Source: Adiantum capillus-veneris
Lineage: Eukaryota > Streptophyta > Polypodiopsida > Polypodiales > Pteridaceae
DNA: 64,000 nucleotides
Assembly: GCA_014529385.2 (NCBI GenBank)
Contig: CM043966.1
Coordinates: forward strand, 92,515,087-92,579,086
Reading direction: 5' to 3'
Part shown: positions 44,572 through 56,911 of the stretch, piece after piece
Layout: the number at the start of each line of letters is the position of its first letter
Numbering within the stretch: position 1 is the first letter of the stretch
The notes under the pieces: generated by a model
Seen by the model: the letters and a program-made list of their open reading frames with translations, nothing else
Database searches by the model: none
Told to the model about the DNA's origin: nothing
Translations under genes and position numbers: made by a program

Positions 44572-44811
44572 ATGGGTGTGCATGCTATAGAGAGAGAAAT
44601 ATGTGTTTACTGATCTGCACATGACCAGTACAGTCCTTTTATCTCTCCCTATCGCGCTCATGCTGGCAGCATCGTCGTGCTGACACATGACAAATGAGCA
44701 TTTGCACCATAACGCTTGCCACAACCTTTAGAAAGGGAGATGAGCATGTGTGCTCATCTTGAGGAATCGCACACCCAAACCAAAAGAGGTTTGTTCTTCA
44801 CGTGCATCATG

Positions 44812-45045
<234 letters not shown>

Positions 45046-45059
45046 TTCCATTGTAAGCT

Positions 45060-45475
45060 TTTGCTCGGTTCTCTTCTCATTTTGGTGTAGGTGGGTGTGT
45101 AGCCGGTGATGAAGTCCGACTTCGCCCCCTGTTTGGCATGCTCTCTTCTAGTCTCTTATGGTTCTATATAGGTGGAGCCCTTTGGTAGGGGAACGGACTC
45201 TAGTGGCGCTTGTTTAGATTCCTCTTCCTAGCGAGGGTTGCTCCCTTATAAGCTGATGTCTTTGCTATAGGATTGGTTGATGTTGTCGAGGTGGCTCCCC
45301 TGTCATCCATATGGTTGTTGTATTTTGGTAACCTTATGTCGGGTCTATTATGTTGGGATGTATGTTGTTGTGGATGCCATGGCTTGGTTGGAGCATGGCT
45401 TGGTATGTAATTCTTTTTGGTTTATTATCAATTAACACACTCACAATTGTGAGTTTTGTATATAAAGAAAAAGAT
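45060..45475 (+). mobile_element. LINE 3' region
   Basis: G/T-rich non-coding sequence ending in the perfect palindrome CTCACAATTGTGAG (45440-45453), then ttttgtatataaagaaaaag. The same ending as the LINE tails at 28.6 and 32.3-32.4 kb. No coding part remains. Confidence 0.55.
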
Positions 45476-45543
45476 TCTTACAATTGTTCCCATCCACCAA
45501 GGGTAGGAAGCCTCGTCTCTATATGGCACAGCCATATGGCTTA

Positions 45544-45970
45544 GAGGGGATCTAGGGCCCAAATTTGGGGAGGCGAGACGACTTTAATCTCAATCGTTGG
45601 ATCATGTAGTGAACTAGGGGTGAATTGGGGGTGAACTAGGGTGAACTAGGGATGGGTGAATTGGGGGTGAACTAGGGATGGGTGACTGGGGGTGATGATG
45701 TGCCATGCCAACATGGGCAATGACACGCGCTAGAGTGGTGGTAAGGCATTCGTGTGACAACTGAGAGGTCTCGCGTTCGATCCACACCACGTGAGGCAAG
45801 TGAAACTAGGGGTGAATTCGACGCGCCATTTTTGCCCTGAGTTCACCCTTAGTTTACCCCAAGTTCATCCTTAGTTTACCTCGAGTTCATCACCCCTAGT
45901 TCACCAAAGATCGAACGACTGAGATCAAAGCCGCTTCGCACCCCCAAATTTGGGCATTAGATCCCCCCTC
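45544..45970. mobile_element. Fold-back element with tRNA-like core
   Basis: Left arm (gaggggatctagggccc, then aaatttgggg, about 45544-45660) and right arm (about 45840-45970, ending atttgggcattagatccccc) are inverted complements with moderate divergence over roughly 85-100 bp. The inner arms consist of degenerate gtgaactaggggtgaa-like units. No target duplication is clear. The centre holds a tRNA-like sequence. Confidence 0.6.
45725..45800 (+). mobile_element. tRNA-like core inside the fold-back element
   Basis: ctagagtggtggtaaggc resembles an A box region, and gcgttcgatccacacc holds a B box (GTTCGATCC) about 30 bases later. Could be a SINE head captured within, or part of, the fold-back element. 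Confidence 0.5.
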
Positions 45971-46069
45971 ATTGACCCCGTGCAAGATAGTGACGAGGGG
46001 AAGCCATTGTGAATTTGTCACTTGGTTCATTTCAAAATGCCAAGCTGACCCTTCACCTTGAGTGTTTCA

Positions 46070-46661
46070 TGTCTGTTAATTCCTTTTCTTTCTTGAAGGT
46101 AAAACGGTTCTAAATCTAGACTTTCACTTCGAAAGATTTCTAAAAATGAATTATATTTTCTTCATGTTTCAAAACTGCTACATATGAATGCGTTATGGCC
46201 TTGCAAAATACTCATGATAACACAATACATACCATAAAACGATAAATCGATATACCTGAATCGTCACACACACGCATAATCAACGACGTACGCGAACAGA
46301 GAAAGACATAGAGCGAGAGAGAATAGAAGTGCACGTGCAGACGCACCTCCTAGAGCGGAGTGCTACGTCGGCACGGCGAGAGAGAAGAGAAGAGAGATGA
46401 GAAGAGCAACGCAGACACTGGGTGCAATCTCCCCCCGTGCAAGAGTGAACATTTCCCACTTGCACGTATTTCATTTATAGATTCTTGAATGGTCAAAGTG
46501 AGTACAAACTGGCCGGCCAGTCATAAATGGCCAAAGCTCATAAAGAGCACTTGAATAATAAAATCTACATAAAATATGATATCCTTTTGCAATAGCTTAG
46601 CTCGGTCAAGCCTTTTCCACCTGTCAGTTGCAATAAATAATAAGATATCAATTCCATAACA
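46070..46661 (-). mobile_element. Possible gypsy 3' LTR, minus strand
   Basis: Minus strand reads aattgaggacggttgctttc, a purine-rich aacggagagg and then TGTTATGGAATTGATATC at 46661. This gaggac...purine tract...TG layout is typical of the pol-to-LTR junction of gypsy elements. A TATA-like tctataaatg lies inside (about 46473-46483). The far end and the partner LTR were not found, so the right-hand limit is a guess. Confidence 0.35.
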
Positions 46662-46830
46662 TACCTCTCCGTTGGAAAGCAACCGTCCTCAATTGTGAAG
46701 ATGAAAATCTACAAACAATACTTGTCAAAAACAGTGATTAGTATGTTGTGTCAAAAACATCACATAATAAAAGAAAAATTTATGAAACTAAACAACATTA
46801 GCTTATGCCTGCCGTCATCCACATACTACC

Positions 46831-46922
46831 TATTCTAGTGTCTCATACCACTAGAATAAGCAATATATGTCATACCTATTCTAGTGTCTCATACCACTAG
46901 AATAAGCAATATATGTCATACC
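46831..46922. repeat. 46-bp tandem duplication
   Basis: ctattctagtgtctcatacc followed by actagaataagcaatatatg and tcatac occurs twice head to tail, identical by eye. Each unit contains ctagtgtctcataccactag, a partial inverted repeat. Confidence 0.85.
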
Positions 46923-47142
46923 CTGATGGATCAGGATATCATTGGTCACACTCATCATTAATCTCATAATGTCAAGTCTCATCACATAAACACTGCTAAA
47001 TAATCACCAGATACCAAATTCCAATCCAATTCCAATTCCACAATATAAGTCCAAATCCAAATCACTTTCATTGTGTACCCGGGTAACAAAATCATACCAG
47101 TTACAGTGGTGGCCAGCCACTGCAGCATGATGTTGTGATTGG

Positions 47143-47365
47143 TATTGCCTAAATCGACGAATCTACACCAATAAGACGTGCTGCCTAGATTAGCGAATAT
47201 GCACTAATGCTGCATATATCGGCGGATCTGCATTTACCATTGTGAATTTTCAATTTGTCAGTGTGCTGCCTAAATCGGCGGATCTACACAGATAACTGGT
47301 GTTGCCTAAATCGGCGGATCTACACTAAGGTGAGATTTTACACACTGCCTAAAACGGTGGATCTA
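47143..47365. repeat. Irregular array of about six tgcctaaatcggcggatctac motifs
   Basis: A 21-23 bp motif (core gcctaaatcggcggatct) recurs at about 47147, 47194, 47212, 47268, 47307 and 47346 with differing spacers of 15-35 bp. gcc-taaatc-ggc in each unit is a small inverted repeat. No cas genes or constant spacing, so it is not a CRISPR array. Confidence 0.7.
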
Positions 47366-48099
47366 TGTGCATGTGACCAATGGACTAGACAAGACATAAA
47401 AAACAAAACATTGACTACCTGTGTGACACCACATTGGAATATAGTTGAGTAGCAGAGTACTTACAAATTTTTGTTCACTATTCAAGAGCACCTTAACTCA
47501 TATAAGCAACAACATAGCTTAATGATAAATCAGCTCAAGAAAAATTCCTTTCAATATAATTAGAAGTGATGACCTTAGTAGCAATGTCTGAGTATTCATG
47601 TTAGAGCAGAATGTAGAGAAATGAAATATGAAAAGAGGAATGACATATTTGATGTACATACCCGGAGGGTAAACTGTATTTTAATATATAGACCATTGTT
47701 GGTATATGGATGAGGTACAAGTGCTGCAACTCGCGTTTTACACCAAAGTATACCAATAGATCCAAAATGTTTTAGCATGGGGTTAATAATTGGTCAGGAA
47801 CTTGCAATGGCAACTACAAAAGGGATTGGTATACAATCGAGACAAACGTGAGACAACTAAACGGAAAGAAAATGTTGACTTTAAATAGCATAGATCAACT
47901 AGTGCCACTAACCAAAAACAAATACAAGAATAAAGTGCGAGTTGTTGCACGGCAACTTGTGCTCAGGCAGTTGTGAAGCACCTAATTTTGGTTTAAAGTT
48001 TCATCAAAAAACTATTGTTAACTCAATGACCGTGTTCAACTAGAATGAGCAAAGGTGCTCCAGGTAAGCGTCAATTGTGAGGGTGGTCAGTGTCGTCGG
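47366..48099. other. Intergenic, no gene recognised
   Basis: AT-rich, no supported feature. Confidence 0.35.
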
Positions 48100-48625
<526 letters not shown>

Positions 48626-50043
48626 AGGCCAAAGGCCACAAACTCAAGAAACCTCCTCTTGGACTTTGGACTAGACAAGTGCAACTACAAAGAACTCAAT
48701 TGTCATGAAGACCAAACCACATAGGTTATAATGATTATTTGAGCTATGGTGCCACAAAGGCTAAAGAAGCCTCCCCTCGAACATGAGTCTTCTAGGACCA
48801 AGCTATCCACCAAGATGACTCCATGTTGGGGCTCACCCATATTTTACCTCCAAGTCGCGACCGTCACTACCAAGTCACATGCCACTGGCTTCATAGATGT
48901 TGTTGTTCGGATGTTGATATTATTATTACATGCTCTAAAATTCCAGCAACCCTTTAAGTGTCCACGGGCATAGCAATTCTTAACACTTTTATTTGATGCA
49001 AGACCAAATGAAGTGCATGAAAAACTAGATGCATTGAAAGTTGATGCTCCTGCTCTTGAAAATGGCTTTCTATTATCAATGTGCCTTAAAGCGGTCTTAG
49101 CATGTGGATATTTAACCTGTCTGAACTCCGTACAATTGCACATACTAATATCCTTAATGATGATTATGGCATACATTTCTTTTGTTGTGACTGAAAGCAA
49201 AATTTAAATTTATATTGCAAAGGTTTTTGTGTGAGAGAGATCCATTTTGAAGTTTGAGAAAAACTTGAAGCCTTGACGTTTGACGGGGTTGTTTTGTGAA
49301 ATTCTCCTTGAAGCTGTTGATAATCAAATTCTTGAAGTTCAAAGAAGAAGATTTACCTTTAAAATAAATCTCTTTGACCCTCATTTGATGCTTGTAAGCA
49401 CGACTTGTGATCTCCTAAACTCGAGTTTCTGTTAGCTTGCCTTTTGTAGGGTGGAACTGTCTCTCTTGTGGGAATGCTCCCTTGGCAGGCTGAGTGCTTT
49501 TCACGTGTGACCCTGGGAAGAGCCCTTTAGTAGGGCTTTCAGGCTCTTTAGGGCCTTGGAAAATTGAGTGCGGGATGCCTCCCTTGCAGAGCCAAAAAAA
49601 TTCTTAGGCAAAATTGAGCATGCCCGTGAAGTCCATGTGGAGGGAGTAAAGAAAAAAAAGGTATGAGAATGGCAGTTAGAGGCCTTACACACGAGAGATT
49701 CCTCACACACACACACACCTAAATATGGCATAAAATGGTGATGGGATTTGGGGAGCTTCGAGTGTTGGATTTGATGCTTAAGGGCTCCATAGGAAGCTCT
49801 TGTTGAGCACTAGTCCAACACACATATAATGCGAAGATTTGGATTTTTGAGCAGAGAGTAATTAGAGGACAAGAACACACAAAAGAAAAAATTCGTAATC
49901 TAAATGTAAAACTAAATGCTTTCTGATCAAGCTTGCAATAGTGGACTCTTGGGTCTGCCAAGGACGTACCCACACATAGATAGGTTAGGGCTCAATTAGT
50001 AAGAGATGAAATTAGCTATGAGAGAATTATAATCCTACCATAA
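48626..50043 (-). other. Internal region between LTR-like repeats, no protein domain
   Basis: About 1.4 kb with only short open frames, none recognisable. With the repeats and primer-like site it may be a small non-autonomous LTR element on the minus strand. Confidence 0.4.
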
Positions 50044-50055
50044 GCTCTAATACCG
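50044..50055 (-). promoter_or_regulatory. Possible primer-binding site
   Basis: Minus strand CGGTATTAGAGC, two mismatches from the initiator Met-tRNA site, two bases from the end (CCCAACA) of the right LTR-like repeat. Confidence 0.6.
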
Positions 50056-50057
50056 CT

Positions 50058-50560
50058 TGTTGGGATAGGGTGGACTAGCGTTCATGGTTGTAGCATTGAT
50101 AATACACTAGTAATTAGAGACAGAGAGAGTGTATACTCAAAACATGATTAAATTGATTAATGATAACTGGCAAGATGCATACAATGAAATTGGGTTGAGG
50201 GTGTAATGAGTTGGAAAGTGTGTATAAGAGCTTACTCCTAAAACTAACAAGATGCATACAATGGAATTGGGTTGAGGGTGTAGAGAGTTGGAAAGTGTGT
50301 ACAAGAGCTTTCTACTTACATAGTAGCTTATATGGCTAGATGCACCTCTCAAGGCTCACATGTGCCTTTTCCCAAGGGTCAGGGGAAACTCTCCAAAGTT
50401 TAAGAGTGGCTCCATGAAATGTGGAAAAGACATGCTGATTGGGATGTCATTTGGACTCTCGCGCAACTCATCCGCCACATGTGCTAAGCCTTATGCCCTC
50501 ACATGTTTACTGGGCTACTTATTGTACAAGAGATGGTTCTCACTCTAGTTGTCATTGTTA
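50058..50560 (-). repeat. Right copy of LTR-like direct repeat
   Basis: Plus-strand start tgttgggatagggtgg. Corresponds to 48100-48625 from about 50098. Contains an internal duplication (50171 onward repeated from 50248, period 77 bp) absent from the left copy. Confidence 0.6.
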
Positions 50561-51768
50561 GAACAAACACCACAAACCAACGGTATGATATTTATAAGTG
50601 TTGGGTTTCAAGCCCTTTACCTTATGGTCTAATCCATGGGAAACTACCCTATCAAAGCATTGATACACACCATTCCTTTTTCGTTTGGTACATGCATGAA
50701 AAAGGGTGGTTAGCCTAGCTCTGTGTATACATGTAAAGAGCTCAATAATAGAATAGCATGCAAGCTTTGTCAATCAAGTTTCTATCTCTATCTCTACACT
50801 CTAGTTCTCCTACACACTCCTCCTTCTCATGGCTTGCCTTTGTTACCACCCTCCATAGTTGCTCCACATCCTAACAATAAGCACATTGACATTTCAAAAA
50901 TTTCATGTTTTCCATCAACCAAGCCTGGCAACAAGACATAATCTCCCTTGACCCTCATCCACATACATGATTCTAGCATTGAGCAAGCCATCACTAATAT
51001 CCTCGCCACTTTCCCTTTTGCATCCATCCATGGGCCGAAGGGATGACTTGAGTGTGATGTTTGCCTCTCTCACTTTGACATTTATGATAGCCTCCGACTT
51101 CTTCCCAATTGAAGCATGCCTTTCACCTCTAGTGCATTGATACATAGCTTAACAGCCACTCCATCTGCCATATATGCCGAATTAAAGTTGAGGTTGAAGA
51201 TGCTTTTATCATGGAGGATTCTTGTAATTAAGCACAACATCCATAAACCTGGGAAATACCAGTGCGAGGAGGCCATCAACAATCAACAAGTGTAATTCGG
51301 ATCTTGAAGCTTCATCAAGAATCAACAAAGCATTTTAGGTTAACAAGCAAAGATATGTTGTAAATTGAAGAATACAATTGAGTGTCAATGATCCCAAAAA
51401 GAAACCGTAGGAAAATGAGCTTATGGAAGTCTAGAAATAGAAAATTGAAGCGTGGGAATATCCTTAGATCAACAAGGCTCACAAAATTCTTAGGGCATTG
51501 CATACAATAAGGGCTTCTTGTGCAGGTCCGATCGAGCACTGTGTTGTGCGCTGTGGCATCATTTTCCTTCTCCCTGCACTTTGCTCGTCACCACCATGGT
51601 TGGAGCTTGGTGAGTACACACCAAGGTGCCCCAAAGATTAGACACCCCAAAATCTTAAAACCTTAAGGGCATGTGCACACCCACCGGCCATCGCGGCTTG
51701 AGCAACAAGCTTGAGTGTAGAAGAACTAATCTTTCGATGGGAAGGTATCGGTACCATGAGAGTACTTG
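50561..51768. other. Intergenic, no gene recognised
   Basis: Short open frames only, none recognised. Confidence 0.35.
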
Positions 51769-53399
51769 TAATGGTAATGGCCTATTAACTTAGAGAGTAG
51801 TAGAAATTAGAAAAATACTTTTAGGAAATTACTTTGTGAGCACAGCGGGTGAACTTAATTGATGGTAGCAACATAAACACATCATTTAGTTAACTTGGCA
51901 TGAACAATACTTTTGCAAGAGAGAGAGTTTAGAGAACATGAAAACAATTGAGGACCGGATTTATGTGGAGCTGGTCCCCCCTCCAATAGGCATTTGTATT
52001 ATAGTTTCTTCCATCAAGAGAGACTTGTTACAATACAATATTTGTGTTTCTTGTGACCTAGGTGATGAAATGAAGATGGAAAGCTTCATGCATCACGGGC
52101 ATAACATAAACTTGGTGGAAAGCATTAACTATCCCAAGACCTCAAACACCTTCGAAGGTGGAGAGAGCTAGCAGGGAATGAGGGTAGGGAAGAGGAAGAA
52201 GAAAAATTTCATAGGAGAAGGAATTAGTTCCTCACTTATCATCACTCTTCTTGCTAGCATACATAATAGCATAGTAATGAAGATGGAGAAGATGGCAAGC
52301 TTAAGCATTGAAGCATGGCTATTGGTTGGATTTGCATTCATAGCCAAGAGTGTTGGTGTAGGCTCTCAACCTCTCTACTTGCTTGGAGAAGGAGAGGGAG
52401 ATCTTGCACTTTTCACAATGCACAATGAGAGAGAGTGTGTGTGTGTGTGTGTGGGAGAGGGAGCTCTTGCACAATGCACAATGAGAGAGAGAGTGTGTGT
52501 GTATGTGTGTGTGTGGGAGAGTATACCCCTCAAGCATGCCCCTAGCTTCCTTGGTCGACCCCCCCTTGTAGCTCATGTTTGAAGCTCATTGGACCCCTCC
52601 ATGCCTAGCCAATCACAAGCAAGAGGTATTACAAGCAACAAGGGTAGTCTTGGGTCAAGTGTCCCCTTTCCCCTTTGAGAGAGAGGACTTGATAAATGAA
52701 AAAACAATTAATTAAATCTTCTAAATTATCATTGGACCCCTTGGGTGGCCAATCAATAGGCTTTAGGCACACCATGAGGGAAACATGAGGAGGAACTTGC
52801 CAAGTGTCCCTTTTGCTTTATCTGTACCAAGCTTGCCTTCTGTGAGGGTGTGTGTGTTCTCTCTCATCCCTCCTCTTGTAGGGCTCACCCCCTCTTTGTA
52901 GGGGTCATTGTTGACTTTTGCACACCTTATCCCCAAGCACCTTAGTCAGCAAGCATGACAAAGCACCTCAAGCCTGGGTAGTGTTTCCCCAAGCACCTCA
53001 GGCTCCCTAGTCGGCAAGCATGACAAGCACCTCAAGCATCTTAGTCATCAAGCACGACAAACACCTCAAGCACCTTAGTCATTAAGCACGACAAGCACCT
53101 CAAGCTTGGGCCGGTTTCCCACCTCAAGATTAGCCCTAGCTTACCTAAGGACTTTTTAACACTAACCTTTGGAGGTCTTTAATGAAGCTAACCCTAAGGT
53201 CTTTAAGCTCGATTAGCTAGTCTTTCTCTTTGATAGACCTTCTCTCATTTGGACCCCTTTACCATTGGCCCCGTGTTGAGATAGATTTGAAAGCACATGT
53301 CTATATTCGAACCCTTCTTCTCCTTTATTCTCCCACATTAAATGATCAATTTAATATGAGAAAATCTTTTGGGTTGGTTAGATATTAGTTTTTATGACA
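51769..53399 (-). repeat. 3' LTR of C2
   Basis: Minus strand TGTCATAAAAACTAATATC to ...CATTACA, about 1631 bp. Contains the gcttgaggtgcttg minisatellite (52935-53115), (GT)n runs (52436-52453, 52493-52514) and the same ordering as the C1 LTR. Confidence 0.9.
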
Positions 53400-53699
53400 T
53401 TACCTCTCTCTTGAAATCATAGTCGTCCTCGACTTTGAGGTAGAAGAGATAAAGCCTTAGTCATTAGTCAATCTTGTTTAGCGGATAGAGGATCCCTTTT
53501 TACCCTACGACATCTTTCCAAGATGGATGACTAATCCATTTGGTGCTTCGGAGACATAGCTGCCGCAAGCATGTCTGCTCTTTAATCCATTTTATCCTCC
53601 CAAGTAGAGTGACAAATTCTACTTGGTGTTTGAGAGACATCGTCATCACAAACATGATTCTAAGCATGCATACTATTTAAATTTGTGCACAATAAAAAA

Positions 53700-54440
53700 A
53701 AGAACTAGTCTTATAAGACAAAACATTGGTCATTGTGTTTTTGCCCGTCGTTTGCCTCAATCGAGCCTTAGGAAACTTAAGTAAGACCCAATCATTTTCT
53801 TTGAATGTTAAGGCCCTTCTGTTCTTGTAAGCAACATCTTTTTTCCTTTGTTGAGAGATGGATATAGCCTCCTTAATCTTTTGAAAAGATTCTTGTACGT
53901 CACGGCTATACTCATTGGCAGCGAAGATCTTCCCATGTACTTTAAGTAGCAAGGGACTTTTAGGTCTTCCCTCAATTATTTGAAAAGGTGCTTTTCCAGT
54001 AGAAGTATGTACATTATTATTGTAGGCATACTCTACAAGAGGTAAGTATTTTTCCCACTGTGAGCATTGATCTACTTCAGTAACATAAGTTTATAGTAGA
54101 TCGAGTATCGTAAGATTGGCTATCTCACTTTGGCCATCTGTTTGTGGTGGGTGATAGGCCGAAGAGAAATTCAATCTTGTGCCTAGATTTTCAAAGAGGC
54201 CTTTCCAAACATTACTGGTCATTCTAGGATCTCTATCTGACACGATGGATGTTGGCAATCCATGGTGTTTGAAAATCTTTGATATGAAGAGAGTTTCCAT
54301 TTGATGTGCCTTAATAGTCTTTTTGACAGGAATACACTTTGTGCTTGCTTACTAAACCTGTCGACTATTTTCCATATTCTCGTATTCCCACGGATAGACT
54401 TGGGCAATCCAAAGATGAAATCCATGGACATACTCTCCCA
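53700..54440 (-). pseudogene. Integrase of C2, C-terminus deleted
   Basis: On the minus strand: MSMDFIFGLPKSIRGNTRIW and KIVDRFSKQA (first aspartate), then in another frame METLFISKIFKHHGLPTSIV and SDRDPRMTSNVWKGLFENLG (second aspartate), SSAYHPPQTDGQSEIANLTI (glutamate region). Then LLKVHGKIFAANEYSRDVQE and ALTFKENDWVLLKFPKARLR. The sequence then jumps to the untranslated region before the LTR: the chromodomain found in C1 and C3 is missing. Frameshifts make it inactive. Confidence 0.75.
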
Positions 54441-54550
54441 TGATTAATTTGGGATAGGCAATGACTGGAGTAATCCAGGTTGCTTCCCTCTATCATACTT
54501 GGTCTTTTGGCATACTACACATTTTGAAATATACTCTTGTACGCCCACTC

Positions 54551-55522
54551 TCAAGGTAGGCCAATAGAGTACGTTTCTACTTGGAGAGTATGTTGAATGC
54601 CCCTATGCCCCGCATAGGGAGGAGCCTGTAATTCATACATGACTTTCTCACGAAGAGAGTGGGTAACACATAGCCTATTGTCATGGAGAAGATAACCATC
54701 CTGCAAGGTGAATGGTTCCTCTTTCTTCCCCAAAGTAAGGGCTGACATTATATCTCTATAGTCAGGATCAATAGAATACTCATCTATCATAGAAGATAGA
54801 TCATTGTGAGTCGCTATAGATACCGCATAAATTTTTGGTCGTCGTGAAAGTGCATCAACCAATTGATTGTGCTTACCAGCAACGTGAGCAATATGGAAAT
54901 TAAATTGCCAAATAAAAATCTCCCACCTCATTTTTTTTTCGGAAAGCTTGGTTTGTGTCATGAAGTACTTGAGACTTTGGTGGTAGGTTTGTAGAATAAA
55001 TGGAGTCCCCAATAAATAATGCTTCCATGTGCCTAGGGCATGTAGAACATTTAAAAGCTATTTCTCATAAATGCCTAAGACACGTTCATCTATATTGAGC
55101 CTTCGGCTCTCATATGCTATGGCATGCCCTTCTTGAAGCAAAAGTGCTCCAAGGAAATCACCACAAGCATCACATTGGACCTCAAATGTCTTTAAGAGAC
55201 CCGGAAGCATGAGGATTGGTTGGGAGGAGGTAAGCTTCTCTTTGAGCTTGTCAAAAGTATTTTTCTCCTTAGCAATCCATAAATACTTAATGTTCTTCTT
55301 TGTTAAGTCATGTAATGGTCCTGCTATCTGAGAAAATTTTTCTATGAAGTGTCTATAGTATGCACACATACCAATAAAGCTTATTAGCTCATGTAGATTC
55401 CTTGGATTAGTCCATGCTTTTATTACCTCTAACTTTGATGGATCCATACGGATTCCATCTTGAGAGATAATATGACCTAAGTATTGAATCTCTTGAAGGA
55501 AAAAATCGCTTTTCTTTTGGTT
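54551..55522 (-). pseudogene. RT end, RNase H and integrase zinc region of C2
   Basis: From 55522 downward: KKSDFFLQEIQYLGHIISQD leads into MDPSKLEVIKAWTNPRNLHE and FIGMCAYYRHFIEKFSQIAG (RT thumb and connection), FEVQCDACGDFLGALLLQEG (RNase H start with aspartate), a stop near 55058, then FILQTYHQSLKYFMTQTKLS and AHVAGKHNQLVDALSRRPK (RNase H end), and YELQAPPYAGHRGIQHTLQV (integrase zinc region). The RT palm with the catalytic box is missing because the element is truncated. Confidence 0.78.
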
Positions 55523-56911
55523 GAAAAATGACCGTTGGTCTTCTTCTTCTTCTTCGCTTCTTTACGCCGCCGCCACGGTTGGCCACCACGATGAAAAGAG
55601 GATTTGTTGATGAAAAATCCTCAATTTGCAGAAGTTATCATGGTTAAGATGCTGAATTTTAGATAGTTTTAGGAGAGGTAAATGAGATTGTAACATAGAA
55701 GCAATAGAGAGAGACATGAAAAGGGTGTATGTATGTAGAGGTTCATAAAAGAACTATAGGGATGAGAGAAAAGGGTAATGGTGAAGAGGGTGGGAGAAGC
55801 CATGAAAATTTCAAGTTTGAGTGAGGGAAGGAGAGGGAGGGATGTGTAAGAGTGAGTAGGTGTGTGGAAGGGTGAGAGAAGACTAAGGGCTACTTGTGAG
55901 AAAAGTGGGCAGGCTGGGGTACACTCAAAAAATCATAGCTCACCGCTGGTAGCTCCAAAAATCATGAAAACATTTGAGGTGATTATTCAGAGCATGGACT
56001 ACATTTTCTCTTTTGACCACCACTCCAAATTCAGAGTGGAGATAGGTGCCAAAATTATCACCAAAAAGCCTGTTTTTATGCCTGCAAAAGTCTTTTAGTG
56101 GCCCTCTCCTTTGTTGAATTTGTACAATGCATCCAAGAGGGAGCCCCTCCTTTGTCATATTATAATACAAAGCATCCAAGTTGCCCTTGACCCATGCATG
56201 GAGGAGGATTATTGGTGAATAAAGAAATATATACATGGTGGGACTAGTGTATGGACTATTCATGGACTTTAGCTCAATGAGCACATGGTGTTAGAATAAT
56301 GAGTAAAAATAATAATAAAAATATGGAGGAGTTATGGATATGGAAAGATATTGGAATCATATGATATGGTCCCTCCTTGAATTATTTTGGGTGAAAGAGG
56401 AAAAGGTATGCACGTAAATAATATAATAAACGTAACCAATGAGTAGAAATCAATTTTTTATTTTCACGAGGGTGAGGGTGAAAATGTGGGAGTGATTTGT
56501 AAAAAGGAAAAATATGAGGTTAGAGTATGTACATATTGGCAAAAAATATACTTATGGTGTAAGAGGATGAAAGAAGGTGTACATAGGTTTAATAAAACAC
56601 ACACCTAAGTAGAAATATTTAAATAAAATACCAAAATAATTATTAAAAATCCCTATATTTAGGCCATATATACAATGAAATATTTACACACAAAGAGGCC
56701 ATAATATACTTTTAGTTTTTTATTTTTTTTTGGCTCAACTAGCCCAGTGACTAGCTAATTGAGGGTTTTTTAAGAAAATATGGAAAAAGTCCCCTAACTC
56801 ACACACGCCTATGTACAATGAAAAGGTAAGAATAGCCACAGTGTTTAGGTGATTTTGGTAGGGTGGGATAGCTCACTATGACAATTTGGAATAGCCGAAA
56901 AATGGCTATCA
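55523..56911 (-). mobile_element. LTR fragment of the Tat-like family
   Basis: The minus strand starts TGATAGCC at 56911 and follows the LTR at 3722-5112 for about 1.39 kb, ending at about 55523 in the middle of that LTR. On the TG side it abuts gag of C3 (ctaggttgcaataag), on the other side RT of C2. No matching target duplication was found. Likely an LTR insertion into C3 gag whose distal part was lost by deletion or inversion. Confidence 0.85.

Larger units (their letters stand above)
51769..55522 (-). mobile_element. Gypsy family C, copy C2 (truncated, minus strand)
   Basis: 3' LTR at 51769-53399, then on the minus strand, going up in coordinates, integrase, RNase H and the last part of RT. 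The element is cut at about 55522, where an LTR fragment of another family starts. Gag, protease, most of RT and the 5' LTR are missing. A deletion of roughly 400 bp relative to C3 removes the integrase C-terminus and chromodomain. Confidence 0.85.

Noticed and set aside
47143-47365. Possible CRISPR array
   Set aside because: Spacers are of unequal length, repeats diverge, there are no cas genes, and the context is eukaryotic.
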